DNA of 50,942 nt from a bacterium. Lineage in GTDB: Bacteria > Omnitrophota > Gorgyraeia > Gygaellales > Profunditerraquicolaceae. Numbering within the stretch: position 1 is the stretch's first letter; every line of letters begins with the position of its first letter. Shown one piece after another: positions 15,101-30,100 of this stretch. The position numbers were made by a program, and so were the translations under genes. Location: NCBI GenBank assembly GCA_004298075.1, contig SCRK01000054.1, forward strand, positions 1 through 50,942, in the 5' to 3' direction. Under the pieces are notes generated by a model. The model worked only from the letters and a program-made list of their open reading frames with translations. It was not told where the DNA came from and did not search any database.

Positions 15101-18100
15101 CGGTTTTATACAAAATTTTCTTGCTCTTTTACCTTCGCAGGAAGATGTTCAAGAAATAGAAAAACTGTTGGCTAATCTTTTGGCTAGGCTTCAAGACGCC
15201 GTGATGGGCGGGAAGGAGATTACTCAAGAAGAGCTGGTTTATTTTTCAAATCAGCTTAGCCGGAATTGCCCGATATTAATTGAATTAGGGCAAAAGCCGG
15301 CTTTTTATCGGCCTCTGCACAGTTACACGGGAAATGAAGAAATAAAGGCCCTGCTTTTCTTGCTTTTGAGATTGAGAAAAATCCTCAAAATGATGGGTAT
15401 AAGCAAAAAGAAGGGATTTACGCAAGGAGAAAACAAGATAAGGACCCTGCTCCAGGAAAGATCGGATAAATTATCAACGGCTTCTCCGTTGATCACTGGA
15501 GCCATGGTAGCGGTGGTCGGCGGGATAGCCGCAGCAAGCTCGATACGCATGATTATTTTTGATATGGGCAAGACGCTTTATTACAGCAGGGAGCTTTCAG
15601 AGGCGCAGAAGAAGCTTACTTGCAGATTTGCCCTGGAGAAGTTAGGCAAAGCGGTTACCGAGTCCCAGGTGAGGGAAACTATCGCTAGATTGAACAGCAT
15701 GAGTGGGATGCTGCGCTATTATGGGCTTGAGAATTCAGTAGCAGAGTATTTGCGTTATTTAGGAGTACATCTTTACCCCGTGGATTATCTCATCCCGGTT
15801 CCCGGGCAGAGAGAGCTACTCGCCAGATTGGTAAAGAATGGTCTTATCCTGGTAGTGGCCACTAATACCGGCATCAAATTCAGTGAGGAGGCCCTTAAGG
15901 CGACCGGGGTACGCCGGTATTTTACCCGGGTGATGACTCAGGAAGAGGCAGGTTTTGGCAAGCCGCATCCCCGGCAACTGGAGCTTCTTCTAGAGGAGTT
16001 TGCAGCTAAACCTTATGAGATCAAACCTCACGAGGTAATTGTAGTAGGGGACCGTTGGGATATCGATATAGTCCCAGCGCTCGCCATAGGGATGCATGGT
16101 ATTGAGGTAAGAGGCCCCGAGGACCTGGTGGATAATCTGGAATCAAAGATCAGGGCTCTATGCGAGCAGGTAAGTTGCTCTTCTCCCGTAGGATTTGGGA
16201 AGATTGAATTCCGCCAGGGCCTGGGCCCGGTCATTAAAGGGGATATTGCTTTTGGTGAGAAAAATCTGACGGTAATCTTCACGCACGGCAGGGGGAAAGC
16301 TATCGACTATTTAAAATTCAGTGAAGAGCAGCGGCTGGAGAAGGAAAAAAGAAGGCTGCCGTATTATCAGGAAGCGCTGGAAGAAGGTGGATTCCTTTAT
16401 AGCCTTGCCGAAGCAGGATTCAATGTGCTTGCCTATGAGCATTTTGCTCCGTGTGATGAAAGGAACCCTTTGTTTACCTCGAGAGAATTAAGCAGATATT
16501 TAGAGGGGGCATACCGTTATGCCAACCGGCAATTCGCAGGCATATCCCAGGTGCATTTGGCGGAGAGCTTGGGCTGCCGCATATTTATGCAATGGCTCAT
16601 GGGTTATTTCCTTGATGATGACGGAATGCCCAAACTGCCTGAAGAGAGGCTGAATATCAAGCGTGTTTACCTGCTTAACCCCGTCTTTACTTTTACTGAA
16701 AACTTTAAGAAATCCCGCGGCATAAGGTTGGCATCCGCTATTCACGGAATTAAAGCCTATTTCGCAGGAAGGAAGAATTATCTGATGGAGGAGATCATGT
16801 CTGCAGATTACATGAAAGATATCTTCGTTCCTTTCCTGCATATCTATTTATTTCTGGCAAATAATAATAAATTGGATTATCTCCCGAAGGTTGTGGTCAT
16901 CAATTCCATAAGTGAATACGGCTATCCCTATCCGGATGCAGAAATGAGCCTTAAGCGCAAATTACTTTTCAGGCGTGCCCCCGGGACAGACGGGGTTGCC
17001 GAACTGCCGGAGGAATTTCCTTGCGGCATGCGGCAGTTGCCTATTATCCGGGGTGTGCCGCATTTTGCCACCGCCAAGGAGGCAAAAATAATAAATTCCA
17101 TTATGTCAGACATATCATTTAGCCGCGTGGTTTCTTCCTCGCCGCTGGTTGAGTTCTTAGGGATCTTATCAGGAGAAGGATATGCTGGTTTTGTGATCCA
17201 GGAGGTACGGAAGGGGCTTGCCCGCGCGATAGGAAGCCTGGTTTCAATCATTTTTTCTTCTTCTCCCGCGAGAAAAACCTCTCCATTTTCCCAAAAGGAA
17301 AAAACGCTTTTTAATATGTTGAGAAAACAGACTTGGTCAACTTATGAGCCTTTTGAAGTAAAGTCAGCCGTCAGCATCTTTCTTAAAGGCATATTCCGCT
17401 CGGGTAAGAAGAAAAAAGTGGACGATATCATGGGCCTGCGGATTATCAGCGCGGACATGTACGCGGCTAAAGAGATCGTGATCAATTTTTTCAAGAAAAA
17501 CGGGATTATGTATAAACCGCCGGAACTTAAGCTTAAGTCTAAAAAAGGATATGAAGCCACACATATAAACTTCAGCCTAGGTTTTTCCGGAGGGAGAAAG
17601 CCGCTGCCTTATGAAATAATGATCATGGCTCCCCGGGAATATGAAGGATATATCAGTGGGAGAGAACCAAGGGAAGGCTATCCGGCAGCAGTTCCTCTTT
17701 GGGCATATGAAAAATACAAACGTCCCTGCGAGCCGCTAAAGGGGGATGAACAGATTTTTTCCCCAGATGAAATCCCGCTCATCCATGATTTTAAAGAGAA
17801 TATGAGACGTATCCGCGCATCCCTGGGAAATAAGATATTCGTGATGTATCTGGGGCAGAAGAAAGAGGGGATGAGCATGCAAGTTGTGAGCTTGCCGAAG
17901 AAATCGCGGCCCGAGGATTTATTCAGTATCCTTTATCCCGAATGGGAAAATGAAGGAAAACACTTTCCTGGATTCCAGAAGATAAATATCGGAAAAGACG
18001 GAAAAGGCCTTCCATATGAAGTTTCGCGGACAGTTCTAAAAGAAGAAAAGCCGCTGGAAAATCTGATGGTCGTGACGTTAAATCATGCTAAGAGACCCGC

Positions 18101-21100
18101 AAAGCCTTCCGCTTCTCCATTGTTGATGGAAAGTCGTGACCTTGGGCGGCTCAAAAAATTGTTCCCTATTTCCGGTAATATCTCCAGCGATAAATCAGGC
18201 GGTTACATAATTAACGCACTTACGAAGGATGAGGGTATCAATTTACGGATCCAGGAATTATTTCGGGAGTCATTGGATATCCTTACGCAAAGAAAGGCAT
18301 TCGGTAACCTGCTTCCCGCCGGCTGGGAGCGCAGCTTCCCCTTTGAGATCACTGTGAAAAAAGACATTTTCTCGTCAAGCCGGGATAAAGGATGCATTGT
18401 ATTGCCTCTACAGGCGGTATATTACCCGATGCTGTCCGCCTTTATAATCCGTCACTACATCCACAAGAAAATGCGGAAAACCTGCGAAGTGCATCAGGCA
18501 GACGCGATTTTTATTTTGAAGCTTAGAGGCGATGAGCGCAAGGCGATCCTCTCCGCACTAAAAACATACGATTATCCCGAGATAGGCAGGTTGGAGGGGC
18601 TGGAGAAGGCGATAGCGGATAAGAACATGCAGGAAATGTTCTCTTATATTTATAACGTAAAACCTGACCAGATGAGTATAGGTAAAGACAAAGAAAGCCA
18701 TATTTTTTATAATCTTATCTCTAAATTTGCAAGGCTCAATGTCTCAAGCGGCAGGATTTTGAGCCTGGCCCTAGGCATTATCACCATATCCGAAGATAAT
18801 AATGAATTGGATAATCTGCTAACGGGGCTATCGTATGTACCGGAATGGCAGGAGATCCTTTTAAAAGACAAGGCGGATATGGGGGTACTGGCGAGAAAGC
18901 TGGATCAGTTGCTTTCGGAGGGCATTTGGGAGATCCATCATAAGGATATCGGCCGCCGCTGTGCGCTATTGGCGATTGTAAAGAAAACTTTGCTGGGTTT
19001 TCAGAAAATAAAGGCCAAAGAACCAAATAACGCGCCACATAACAAAAATGCACTGGCGAAGCATTTTAATAACTATGCGGCTATGGTAAAAGGACTGTTG
19101 GGAGAAGTCTCCGGGGTCCACAAATATACTTTTATACACAAAGATACCTTGCACGCCTTAGGAGATACTAATCTGATATTGGGATTGGATGAAGTAAACC
19201 CTATCTATATCTCAGGTGCCGGCATTCAAAAAGAATGCGACGGCGTAAGCTTTGACCTGCAAGCTGGTCAAACTAATAGTGAAAGCAGCGGCTGGACCAT
19301 TTATGAATTTAAGTATAATCTAACTTTATCCGATCTGGTGCATCAGATAGTCGGACAGGATAGGGGAATTTCTGTTTTTCACCTTGTTTTAGACGGGCAT
19401 AAGAGGAAAACAGTGCTTCTGCGCGTTAAGCGCGTAGTGGTCTTCGGTGAACATGCCGCTCCGGAGTTGATAATCAAACAAGTATCTTTCGCTGAAAATA
19501 GCGCCACTTTGCCAGTGTCGGTGAAAGGCATGGGGCCACTGACAAAGCGGTATGGGAGGAATGAAGAAGGTTTTACTATCAGGTACACATTAGGGGAATA
19601 TAAATTATTCCTTGAACAGCAAAGGCCGGACATAAAGACAGCTTTAGAAGAAATATTCGGGAATATGCAGTTGCACAATATAACCGTGCCATTTGAAGCG
19701 TGCATAACCATAAATAACCCCAAGCCTTCCTCCAGTTCTCCTGTTGCAAAGGTGCAGGTTGCCTACGCGCAGCCTAAATTAGGAGAGGGAAAATGGAGAT
19801 TCTCGAAGGGGCAAGAAAGGAAATGGGTGCAGGATATCGAAGTTAAATTCAAACACCAACGGTACGGGCTCCTGGCGGATATCTATCGTAAGATAGGCAC
19901 TAAAGCCAACTGTACCTTTATGGCCATGCAGGAGGGCGCGGGCTTATATACCTTGACATTGGGCCTGGAATTCCCCAAAAAGATGGTTTTAAATAAGGTC
20001 ATCACCGCCTTAAATTCCATAAAAGATTATCCTCTTGACGCAGGAAGCAAGACCGAGACTTATGTGCTGGAGTTTGATCTGCCGAACCGCCCGGGAAGCA
20101 GGATTAATCTGGCAAATTTCTTTGAGTTGAATAAGATCAGCGTATCTCAGTTCCTTACCCCGCGTATTTCCAATACCAGGAACAGGGTCCATTTTATCTT
20201 TGAACTGGAGATACCGGCGGGTTGTTCTCTTGAGGAGCTCCTGAAAGGGCTGGAGAAGAAGATTGATTGCGGGAACGCCGACCTCTTCCGTGGCAGGCTG
20301 GTTGATAAGATATTGAATAGGTTCCTGGTGTCTTTAATAAGCAGGGGAATAGCATTACGCAATGGAGATAGAGAGAGTCTTAAGAAAGCCCTGGAGATGG
20401 CTGCCGAGACCCAGTTGAGCTGCGCCAGAAAAGACAGGGCCATGCCGTATATTATGCACCCTATAGGCGTGGCGGAAATAGCCGTAGACCTGGTTTTACT
20501 GGCAAGGGATGAACTATTGAAATATTGCATATTTGACCCTCGCATAGACGGCGGAGGATTGATCCTTCTGGAGAAAGCCGGCCTTTTGCATGATGTAATT
20601 GAAGACGCCGGAGAGAAAGCAGGGCTCGTTAAGGAAAGGATCCGCCTGGAGTTTCCCGATGTATATCCAATTCTGGAGATCTTGTCCAGGAGGCCGGGAG
20701 AGAGCGAGGAGGCTTATCTGCGGAGGATCGTTACGGCAGCGCACACTTTTGGCTTGGAGGGGGCTATCGCCCTGCTCATTAAGATCGCCGACAGGATCCA
20801 TAACCTCTCGACTATTTACAGGTTAGACAGGGCCGCGCAGCGTAAGGCAGTCTTCTCAACTTTGAACACATTCATACCGATACTCATTAACAATATTGAT
20901 CTTGAGCTGATTCCCAGAAGCTCCCGCGATGTGATTGATCTGGCGTTAAAAAGATTTAAATACCAATTACTTAAGACAAGTAGAGGCGTTAACCTGATTG
21001 ATGAAGAGATGGTTATAAGAACCAAAGAATTTTCAGGATACATTAAAGAGGAATTAAAGCGGAGGGAGATATTTAAACAGGGAAGAAACCGGGAATATTT

Positions 21101-24100
21101 GCTTTTAGAGCCCTATCAGGAAATTATTAATGGGTTTAAAACCCCTGCCCTTATTTATCAGGAATTATATGTATCCGTCTCGCCAGAAAGAATTTCCGGA
21201 GCGGGGAGAACAAGTTCTCCGGTTAACCGCCTTAATTTCCCGGACATAGAAGTTGCTGTAATGCCTTCGCAGTGCGATGAAAGTCTGGCGAGAGTTTTGG
21301 CGGACTCAATTGTACCTTCAAAATTGGGCCTGGTTATCAACGGCGCGTCTTTTGAACCCCAGCGAATAACTGCTATACAGATAGCTTCAGTTCGCTCTGA
21401 TTTCAATGTTTTATCCGCGAAGAAATATGACGGTTTGGAAGCATGGCTTATTAACCTTTATCCTAAAGAGGTAACAATCAATCTCGCCAGGCCTTTTAAG
21501 CAGCAGGCGATGATATACCGCAACCAGGCCTTCGCGGTTTACAGAATAACTTTAAAATCCGGTGATTTGACTTTAGGTCATTTCTCTATCGCGGCAAAAT
21601 TAGACACAAAAGATAAATTCAGGATCCCCGCGATATTAGCGGAGGTTGCCGCTAACGGTTCTTCTCCGTTGGGGGCCTGCGTGGCTGGGCGTGGATTAGA
21701 ATATTTGCTTTATAATGGAGAGATAAGCGGCGCTAAGCAAAACTGGTTGCTGCCGACTTTAAGTATATTCACCAGTGGATATTTTCATGCCAACGTTTTG
21801 AATGATATAGGGTTAATCGCCGCTGGAAAGACGGCCTATCCGGCATATTCCGGCAGGGCTCCGCCTTCCAGCAACGTATCCTCTCCGCTCAAGAAAAGCC
21901 CGGATCCCGCGACCAAGAAAAAAGGGCCTTCTCGTGTCGCTTCGTTCAAATCTCTATGTCAGGACCCTTTATCCACGGCCGTTGTTATAGTTTTTGTAGT
22001 TCTGGTTGCTTTATTCGCAAACGCTATTTTTTCCTTGATGATCAACTCCTGTCTTGGGCCTCGCTATGCCATATGGTTCTTCACAACGGTATGTATTTTA
22101 GTTATTTCTGCCGTTCTATTTGCTTTGGTCTTTCCTTATCTTGTTTCTCTGCGCACAGCTTTCATTACGGGAATCATTATAGGGGCTGCTTTTGGCTTTT
22201 TAGGTAAATGCGTTAGCGAATTTTGCCTTGAGTCCCCTATTACTTCCAGCCAGGCTTTGATTTGGTTTTCCCTTACCATAATCGCAAGCGGCTATCTGCA
22301 TTGGCGCCTCGCGCGCAAGGATGGCTTTTCCAAACCAGGCAAGGAGGATAAAAATGATGCCGGCTCCAGAGAGAATAAAGCTTCCTCCCCAGTACAGAAA
22401 AGCATTTTAATGAAAGATAAATATCCCCGGATTGAAGCGGTAGCCAGTTTCCCTGAATCGTTTGCGAAGGCAGTAAAACAAAATCATGGCGAAATAATCT
22501 ATGCTTCACATCTAAATTTTACGCGTTTCAATCCCGATTTTCTTTTGTCTTTTTATTATGGGCACCTTGATGAGCGGCTGGTAGATTTTATAGAGCTTAA
22601 ATATGGCGCCTGGCTCCGTGAACAAATACTGACTTTGCATGAGGCCTTCTTTAAAGGAGTCATTAGCTGCCTGCAAGGGTATCCCGGGTTACTTTTCGCC
22701 GGCATAGAAAAAGATAGGATTGGCAAGACGGTAAAGCTGTTAAGCGCGTACAATACACCGGCTATTATTGTTCCTACCAGGAATGAAGGCGCGGAACCCG
22801 TTTTTGAAATGCCCAAAAATAGCGTTATTCCCGAGTATTTTGATAATTTCTGGTTGACCGGATGGGGGAAGCTTACGCGCATATTCGGGCATCTGGGGGT
22901 AAAAAATGCATTGGTAGCGGGAGAATTCAATTTTCCCGATACCCTCGCTTGCGTAGAAGCTTCGCGCTCTCACTTGAACAGTTTTTTTAGGGCAAGAATA
23001 CTTCCGGAATATACCTTTCCGGGAGTAAAATCGCACATTATTGGCGAATATGTGAGGCAATGCGCAAAGAAGTCTCTTTATCTGCTCGAGCAGCAAAGTG
23101 TTTTTACTTCCTCTCCGTTAAACCCAGGTAATTTCAATTGCAGGGATCTGTTGCCGGATTTAAATAGCCTGGGACATTTATCATGTGTTAACTTTAACAA
23201 GAAGATAACTCTTTGTCTGATTGTGATGGTGGGAATAATAATCTATCTAATATATCCGCTGGTATCAGTAAAAGGGAATGTAATGGGAGGGGTAGAAATT
23301 GTAGAAAAATCTCCAAAAGAAGATCATCCGGAAATCGGTACGGCCGGAGCTGCGCAGTTGGACAAATCCGGCTTCCTTGGGGAGCTTAAAAAAGAGATAA
23401 AAGCTACCTGTTCAAATGGTAGTTTATTTCTTGCAGCATTGATCACGATGGCGGGAGCATTGTTTAGCAAATGGTTTTTTGACGCAAGATACGCTATTTA
23501 CTCGGTTTTTATAATCTTAGGAGCAGGAATTGTCGCCGTCTTTTTTAATGTCGTGGAATCTTTGTTGTCGCAAGACAAATCCAAAAATAATAACCCCATA
23601 AGCTCCGATAAAAACTCGATAAATAGATCTTCAAGCCCCGCTTTCGTTACGGAAGCAAGCTCCTTCCATAGCCTTCGGCCGAGGGTTAAGGGTAACGCCG
23701 CTGAATTTAAGACCACGGATTTACGCAGGGCTTTTATGGAAAATGGCTTGCAGATCATCGGCCATTTAAGTTCAGAGGGAGCAAGAAGCCGTATCTACAA
23801 GGCTGTTGAGCTATCCAGCGGGATCCCCGTGGTAGCGCGTCTGCCTAAAAACGGTCAACCTCTCAATAATAGTTTTGCCCAGCGGTGGATCGATAAACTG
23901 CAGGGGAGGACGCACCCGGGCATTATACAGATATATAAGGTTGATAGTATTATTTTGCCTGGAAAAGGAGACACGGAATATCAGGTCACAGAGTATGTGG
24001 AGGGGAAGCCTCTTTATAAGGTGGTGCGTTTTAGAAAGAAGCTTGCTTTGCCGTCTTTGTTTGTGTTTGAGACGGCTTACCAGGTATTAACGGCCATGGC

Positions 24101-27100
24101 GTTTCTTTACGCTAACGGTCTTCTCCATGCGGATATTAAATTAGAGAACATATTAATTACCGAACATCGAAAGGTGAAGTTAATAGATCCCTGGTTTAAT
24201 ACGGGAGAAGCTGATTTAGAGGTCCTGAAATCAAAGTGGGAAGAGAGGGCATGTTTTGAGAATCTTGTGTGGTGGCTTTTGTATGAATTCAGGCTAAGGG
24301 AATTCCTGGGGTCGTTTGAGCCGGTTATTTCCGCGCTTATGGAAGTGGGGCCTCATAATCGGCATGAGATAGGCAAGCTGGAATCGGAGGTTTTAAGGCA
24401 TATAAATCTTTTGAAAAACCACGGCATTAAGATTAATAATTTTGACCCCAATTCTTTAATTAACCCCATATATTCATGTTGTGCCTCTCCGCTTAGCGCA
24501 GAAAATCTTATATTATCTAGAGAAGCAAGGGATATTTTGGGCGCGTATCTCGATGAATGCATAGATACCTGTCGTAAATGTGTGCCGGGGAATTCCCGTA
24601 AAGTTATCATAAAGGAGAATAAAATACTTAAAATGGTGATGAGAAGGTCGATGGATAGATCCGTATGTTATTTCGCAGGCAGATATCCGGACTCTAATTC
24701 ACCAGAAGATTATATTAAAAGATATATAAGGGAGGACATTTACTTTAGCTCCATGATAGTAAATATGCTTGATTTCCTGGAAGAATATATTTCCACAACC
24801 TGGTTGTTCCGCTCCGCGGAAGGGTGGATGGATGAATTAAAGGAATATTTTGATGGGTTAATTGTGAAGAGAGAAAACGCGAATGATTTCCGTATCGATG
24901 TGTATTCGTTGGGAGGTTCTTATGGGGACGAGGCCTATAGCATTGCTCTCGTTTTATATGAGTGCCTCGACAGGTATGCGAAAACGCGGCAAAGAGAGGA
25001 TTCGTGGATCAAGAAATGGCAGGTGGGGATAGAAGTGCTTGACCCTAATCTGTTTGCGCTCCACCGCTTCATGGAGCGAAAAAATATTTTACTCGCGAAA
25101 AGCAGCAAATTAGGCATGTTGGGAGATTATCTTGGATATGCGAAAGCAAGAGAGGTCTTTAGCCGGATTAAGAGCTGGATGCAAGCCAGCGCTGTCTATT
25201 TTTCTCCCGGGCTATTTTCTTCGGGAGATGAGGTGAAAAAACTTCTTACCGTATCCAATACGCGCGTAGATGTTATCTTTTCTCTCAACGTTTTGCCTTA
25301 TATCGGCTATCCGGCGATGCAGGATTTATCGCATAGCGTGAAAGAGGGCATAATACTTAGCTTAAAAGGTAACCCAGATTCGGCGCGCTGGGTAACTAAT
25401 TATCAGCTTGACGGACCGGCGCAAATATTCAGGGTCGCGCAGGAAGAAGTGACGCGTCTGCCTAATAAAGCAGGACAGCTAAGACTAAGTGCCTCACCGC
25501 TAAGGTCCGGCATATTTTCTTCTTTCTCAATGGATATCCTTCAGCCGGTATGGCGTCTGACTAATCTCGTGATTGTTTCTTCTCTGTTATTTCTTAATCC
25601 CTCCTACGCTTCTATTCTTCAGAGGCATCCCGTTAATTTAGATGGGGAAAGGACCATCAAGATGGCCATAGGGGTAAGCGAAGGAGTTTGTTTAGAACCG
25701 TTATTAAGAAAAATAAATGTTCCTGCGGATATTGCCAGGGCGATCAGCCGGCTGCCGGCAATAACTCCGGCTAAGGCCATGATCATGTGGAATGTCATTC
25801 TTTTGAAGCCCCAGAGGGTTATTAGCGGCAGCTTGCCGTTTGAGCCGGGAGGCTCCTCTAGCCCGATTTACGCAGGCAAGGATATCTTTGATATTTATTC
25901 TCTGATGCTTATCAAGAGCGATCCCTTCGCTGTCTACCCGGCGATACAAGACCCCGGTCTCTATTTTCATATAGGGCCTATTCTCGCATATCCGAAAGAG
26001 GACAAAAAAGAAGCGGCTCAATTGAAACCTGCTTACAATCCCCCGAGGAAAAGAGTCCCCTGGACGGCTAAATATAGAGAATGGGGGATAATTAAGGAGA
26101 TTATCCCCGACCTGGTCAAGCGCGACGGGTTTATTAGGGAGAAAAGATTTTTAGATGATTATGAAAATCTTATGTTATTCAGAGAAACGCAAAAAGGCAA
26201 CGCGGCTGCCAGAGAAACCTTGATTATGGCATATCTTCCTCTGGTCTACGGGAGGGTAAAAAGGTTCATCGGACTTCATCCTTACTTAATTAATGACCGG
26301 GACGATCTGGTGCAGGTCGGCATTTACGGGAACCATATGATCACGGGAGGGTTTGCCAGGGCAGTGGAGCTTTTTGAGGCAAGAATAGGCTGGATGGGCT
26401 TCTCACACTATGCCACGCGATGGATTGACGCAGCCATGTTGGCGGAGAAAAAGAAGAAAGATAGAATACTCAGCAGGGAATCCCATTTTGATCTTGATCC
26501 GGAGGAGCCTAATAGAAGGGAACCGCTTGAGTTAATACCTGACGAGAATGATTTATTCGAGAAGATAGAAGAGGCAGATGCCTGGTCCGTATTTTTTGAG
26601 GCACTTGAGTATCTCAAGTCAATGATCTCGGAGAGGGACGGCGATATGCTGGTAAGCAGGCTTGCCGAAGAAAGCCTGGTAAGCGTCGGGAAACGTTACG
26701 GAGTATCGCATACTCGTGTTAAGCAAATTGTGGACCAATTAAAAGTGAGGTTAGGTGAAATAATTTATTCAGGCGAGTTCCGCAATGGCCCGGATGCCCT
26801 TCTTAGAGTTTCCAGTAACCTGACTGCCGCTTCTCCCCTTGGAGGTCCAATAGAATGGTACATTCTCCGCAATGAAATACTTTCGGAACCGGTCATATTC
26901 GGCAATAAATTTATACGCAACCATGTCAACCCCTTATCAAGAGAACTGACCGTTGCCGCGGGCTGGGCAGGCACGGATATCGCGAATCTCTGGCTGGCAA
27001 CCCATTTCTCCACAGCCATTATGATTAACGATTTCAAGATAAGATCCAACAGGCTGGGATTCCATCTTAATAAATGGGAAGAGTTTGACGGCCAATCGGA

Positions 27101-30100
27101 TTATTTTGTCCATAAATACGAGCTCGGATATAACTATACGGAGGATTTCTATCCAGACCGCCGCAGGAATATGGAGCCGGAATTCTTTATTTTACAGGAG
27201 CTCCGGGGGATGGGCATCGGCAAGGACCAGATAAGGATTTATACGGATAGCCGGAAAAGGACCGTATTATCTTTCAAGCCGCTTGGTATACAGGAGGAGA
27301 GCAAAATCGTATTTGTTAAAGATAATATTCTTTCTCCGGGAGATAAGCTGAATAATGAATTGTCCGGCAAGCTGAATGTCTACTACCAAAAAGCCTGCGA
27401 AGATTTCGGTTCATGCTATGAGGAATATCTCCCTTCTATCCTAAAATGGATTAAGCCGGGGGGGTTTCTTATTTTCAATCCCTACACCCAGTCAGGCAGC
27501 TATACCATCATCTATGATTTATTAACGGGTTTTAATCGGAGAGGCAATACGAAGCTAGCCCTCTCTTCATCGCAAGATCCCGGCATAGTAGAACAGGCTG
27601 GATACCTGGAGATGAAAACCACCGGCCACGGTTGGGCTATGGAGATCTGGCAGAAATCTTTCTCTGCTTCGCCCCTGCAATCGCAGATGCGGCAGATAAT
27701 CGGTTATAATAAAAAGGGTTGTAGAACGGAAACTTTCTCTTATCAGCCGGGAGGCTCTTTGGGGCGCAACGACAGGTTGCAGGTGAGAGGGGAAACCGCG
27801 CAGTGGTTGGGAGCCAGGGCGCATAATACGGTATTTCAGCATCCCGGGGAACCCTGGGCTATCCGTCTTGGGAGAAGTATTTGCTCCAGAGCGCAAGATG
27901 CTTTATTGTTAGCCGGCCGGGCGTATTATGGTTTTGCCGACCTCTTTAATCGGGGGGTATCCGTACCCAGGCCTGTAGGCATAGCGGTTGCGCAGTGCGA
28001 TATCGGTTACTATCCCTGTTGTTTTGTGTTGAGAGTAGAAGGCAGGAATTTATCGGAGATCATGGAGAAACGTCCTCTCAAAGAGAAGGAGAGGGTGGAG
28101 ATGCTCAATTTAACCTGCCAGCTTATACAGAGCGGGCGGTTTATTCCGGACTTAGACGCGACGCAAGTTATGTCCGGGAAGACCTCTCTGGATGATAGGG
28201 GTGAAAGGATATTCCTGACAGATCCTGACGAGGCAAAGCCATACGACCTGGATATAGCGTTTGTCCTTGAGCATTATAGCCGTAAGCTTACGGGTTTATT
28301 TAATATCCCTGTCTCCCCCCATGGGATTTATAAATTTTATGCCAAAAGATACCTTTTCCCGCTGGCCGTCGCTAAAGGGGTATCCTTTGGACGGGGGGTT
28401 TCTTCTCCGCTAAGCGACCGGGGGTCGATCACGATTAGTAACGATACCTTAGTGAAGAAAATAGGGGCGCGTTATAATTTACCCTGTTGCGCGACAAAAG
28501 ATGCCCAGTTAGAAGATATTAAAAACCACTCTTTTGGTTACAATTTGAATATTCTGCTGGATGTTCTTTATATGATTATTCGCAGAAATTCTTCATCCCC
28601 GATATATTCATACAAAAGCGGTCAGCCTGCGTCGTCCAACATAGAAAGTAAATATATCCTGTCCGCCCGGGCCTGGCTTTTGCTAAAAACAAAGAAGGAG
28701 CTTAAGTGCAGCGTACCGCAGCTTTTTATTTATTCGGAATTAGTCTTTGACGAAATTATTTTAACCAACCCCTATAACCTTCCCGGGCATTTGTTAAACT
28801 ACATAGATACCGTAAGAGAGATGTTCATGCTTCTATACAAGCGCGTGAACGGGGTGCTTGATAGCGATATTGACTCATCCGCAAGCCTGGAGCGGGCAAA
28901 GGGCATCATCCTTATGCTGGAAGACATGCTGACATCCTTGAAATCATTATTGGGTAAATGCCTGAAATGCCGGGAAATTAACAGTTCCGAGCTTAAACGG
29001 AAAATAGAAAGTATCGCCAGCACGGTCAACGATATCGGATGTGTATTTAAGCCATTTTTTGAAAAAAAGACATACATCCAGGTAGATGCCAATATTATTA
29101 TCCAGGAGGTGCTGGATTTGCTGGATTATTACGGTCAAAGATGCTTCGTAAAGACTGAATTTGACCCCGACCTTCCGCTTATTACAGTTATTCCCGCTGA
29201 TTTATATCTGATCTTCTCTGCCATTATCATCAATGCCATGGAGGCATCCGCAATAAAGGGAGATCCGGAAATAACGGTAGAGACGCGTTTTATCGCTCCT
29301 GCCGGTTGCATACAGGTACTTATCAAAGATAACGGCAGCGGCATAGATACGAAATATTTTTCCAAGATATTTGAGCCGCTTTTTACTACCAAGCCGGGCA
29401 GCCTTGGCGTGGGGCTCTCTATAGCTAAAGAAATAGCGCGCAGCTACGGAGGAATGTTAGCGATTTATACAAAAGCGAATAGCGGCACTACTGTGATTGT
29501 TACTTTGCCCGTTGAATTCTCCGCCTCGCCGCTAGAGGCAGAAAAGATCGTTTGCCTGCTCAGGGGAGGTCTTCATCAGGTAAAAGACCCCAGGAATTAT
29601 AAGGAATGGCAAAGGGCCGGATATGGACCGTTAGTCCGCAGGTCTTCAGAAATTCTTGGCGGATGGCATAATGTGGTAAATAAGCTGGGCTTTAAGCCTT
29701 TGACGAGGGAGGAAATCGCGCAGAATAGAATAATATGGACAAAGGAAGAAATAATCCATAGATTATTAAACCCTCCCGTTGAAGTAAGGAATACCTGGAA
29801 TTACAGGCAATGGGAAAAATCCGGTTATTCGCGAATGGTCAGAAGGGCTTCAGAGATATTCGGGGGATGGGAAAATGTATTGAAAGAAATAATGATCCTT
29901 CGTCTCTTTCATTCTCATCGAAAGATAAGGAATCCAATGGACCGCCGGACATGGATAAGAATAGGCCATTTCGAGATGGCCAAACTGGCATTATCCCTGT
30001 TCGGGTGCTGGGATAATCTACTTAAAGAAGTAATTATCCGCCATCTTAAGAATCCCCCTTCAGAAGTTACCGACCCCAGGAACTCAAAAGAGTGGGAGAG

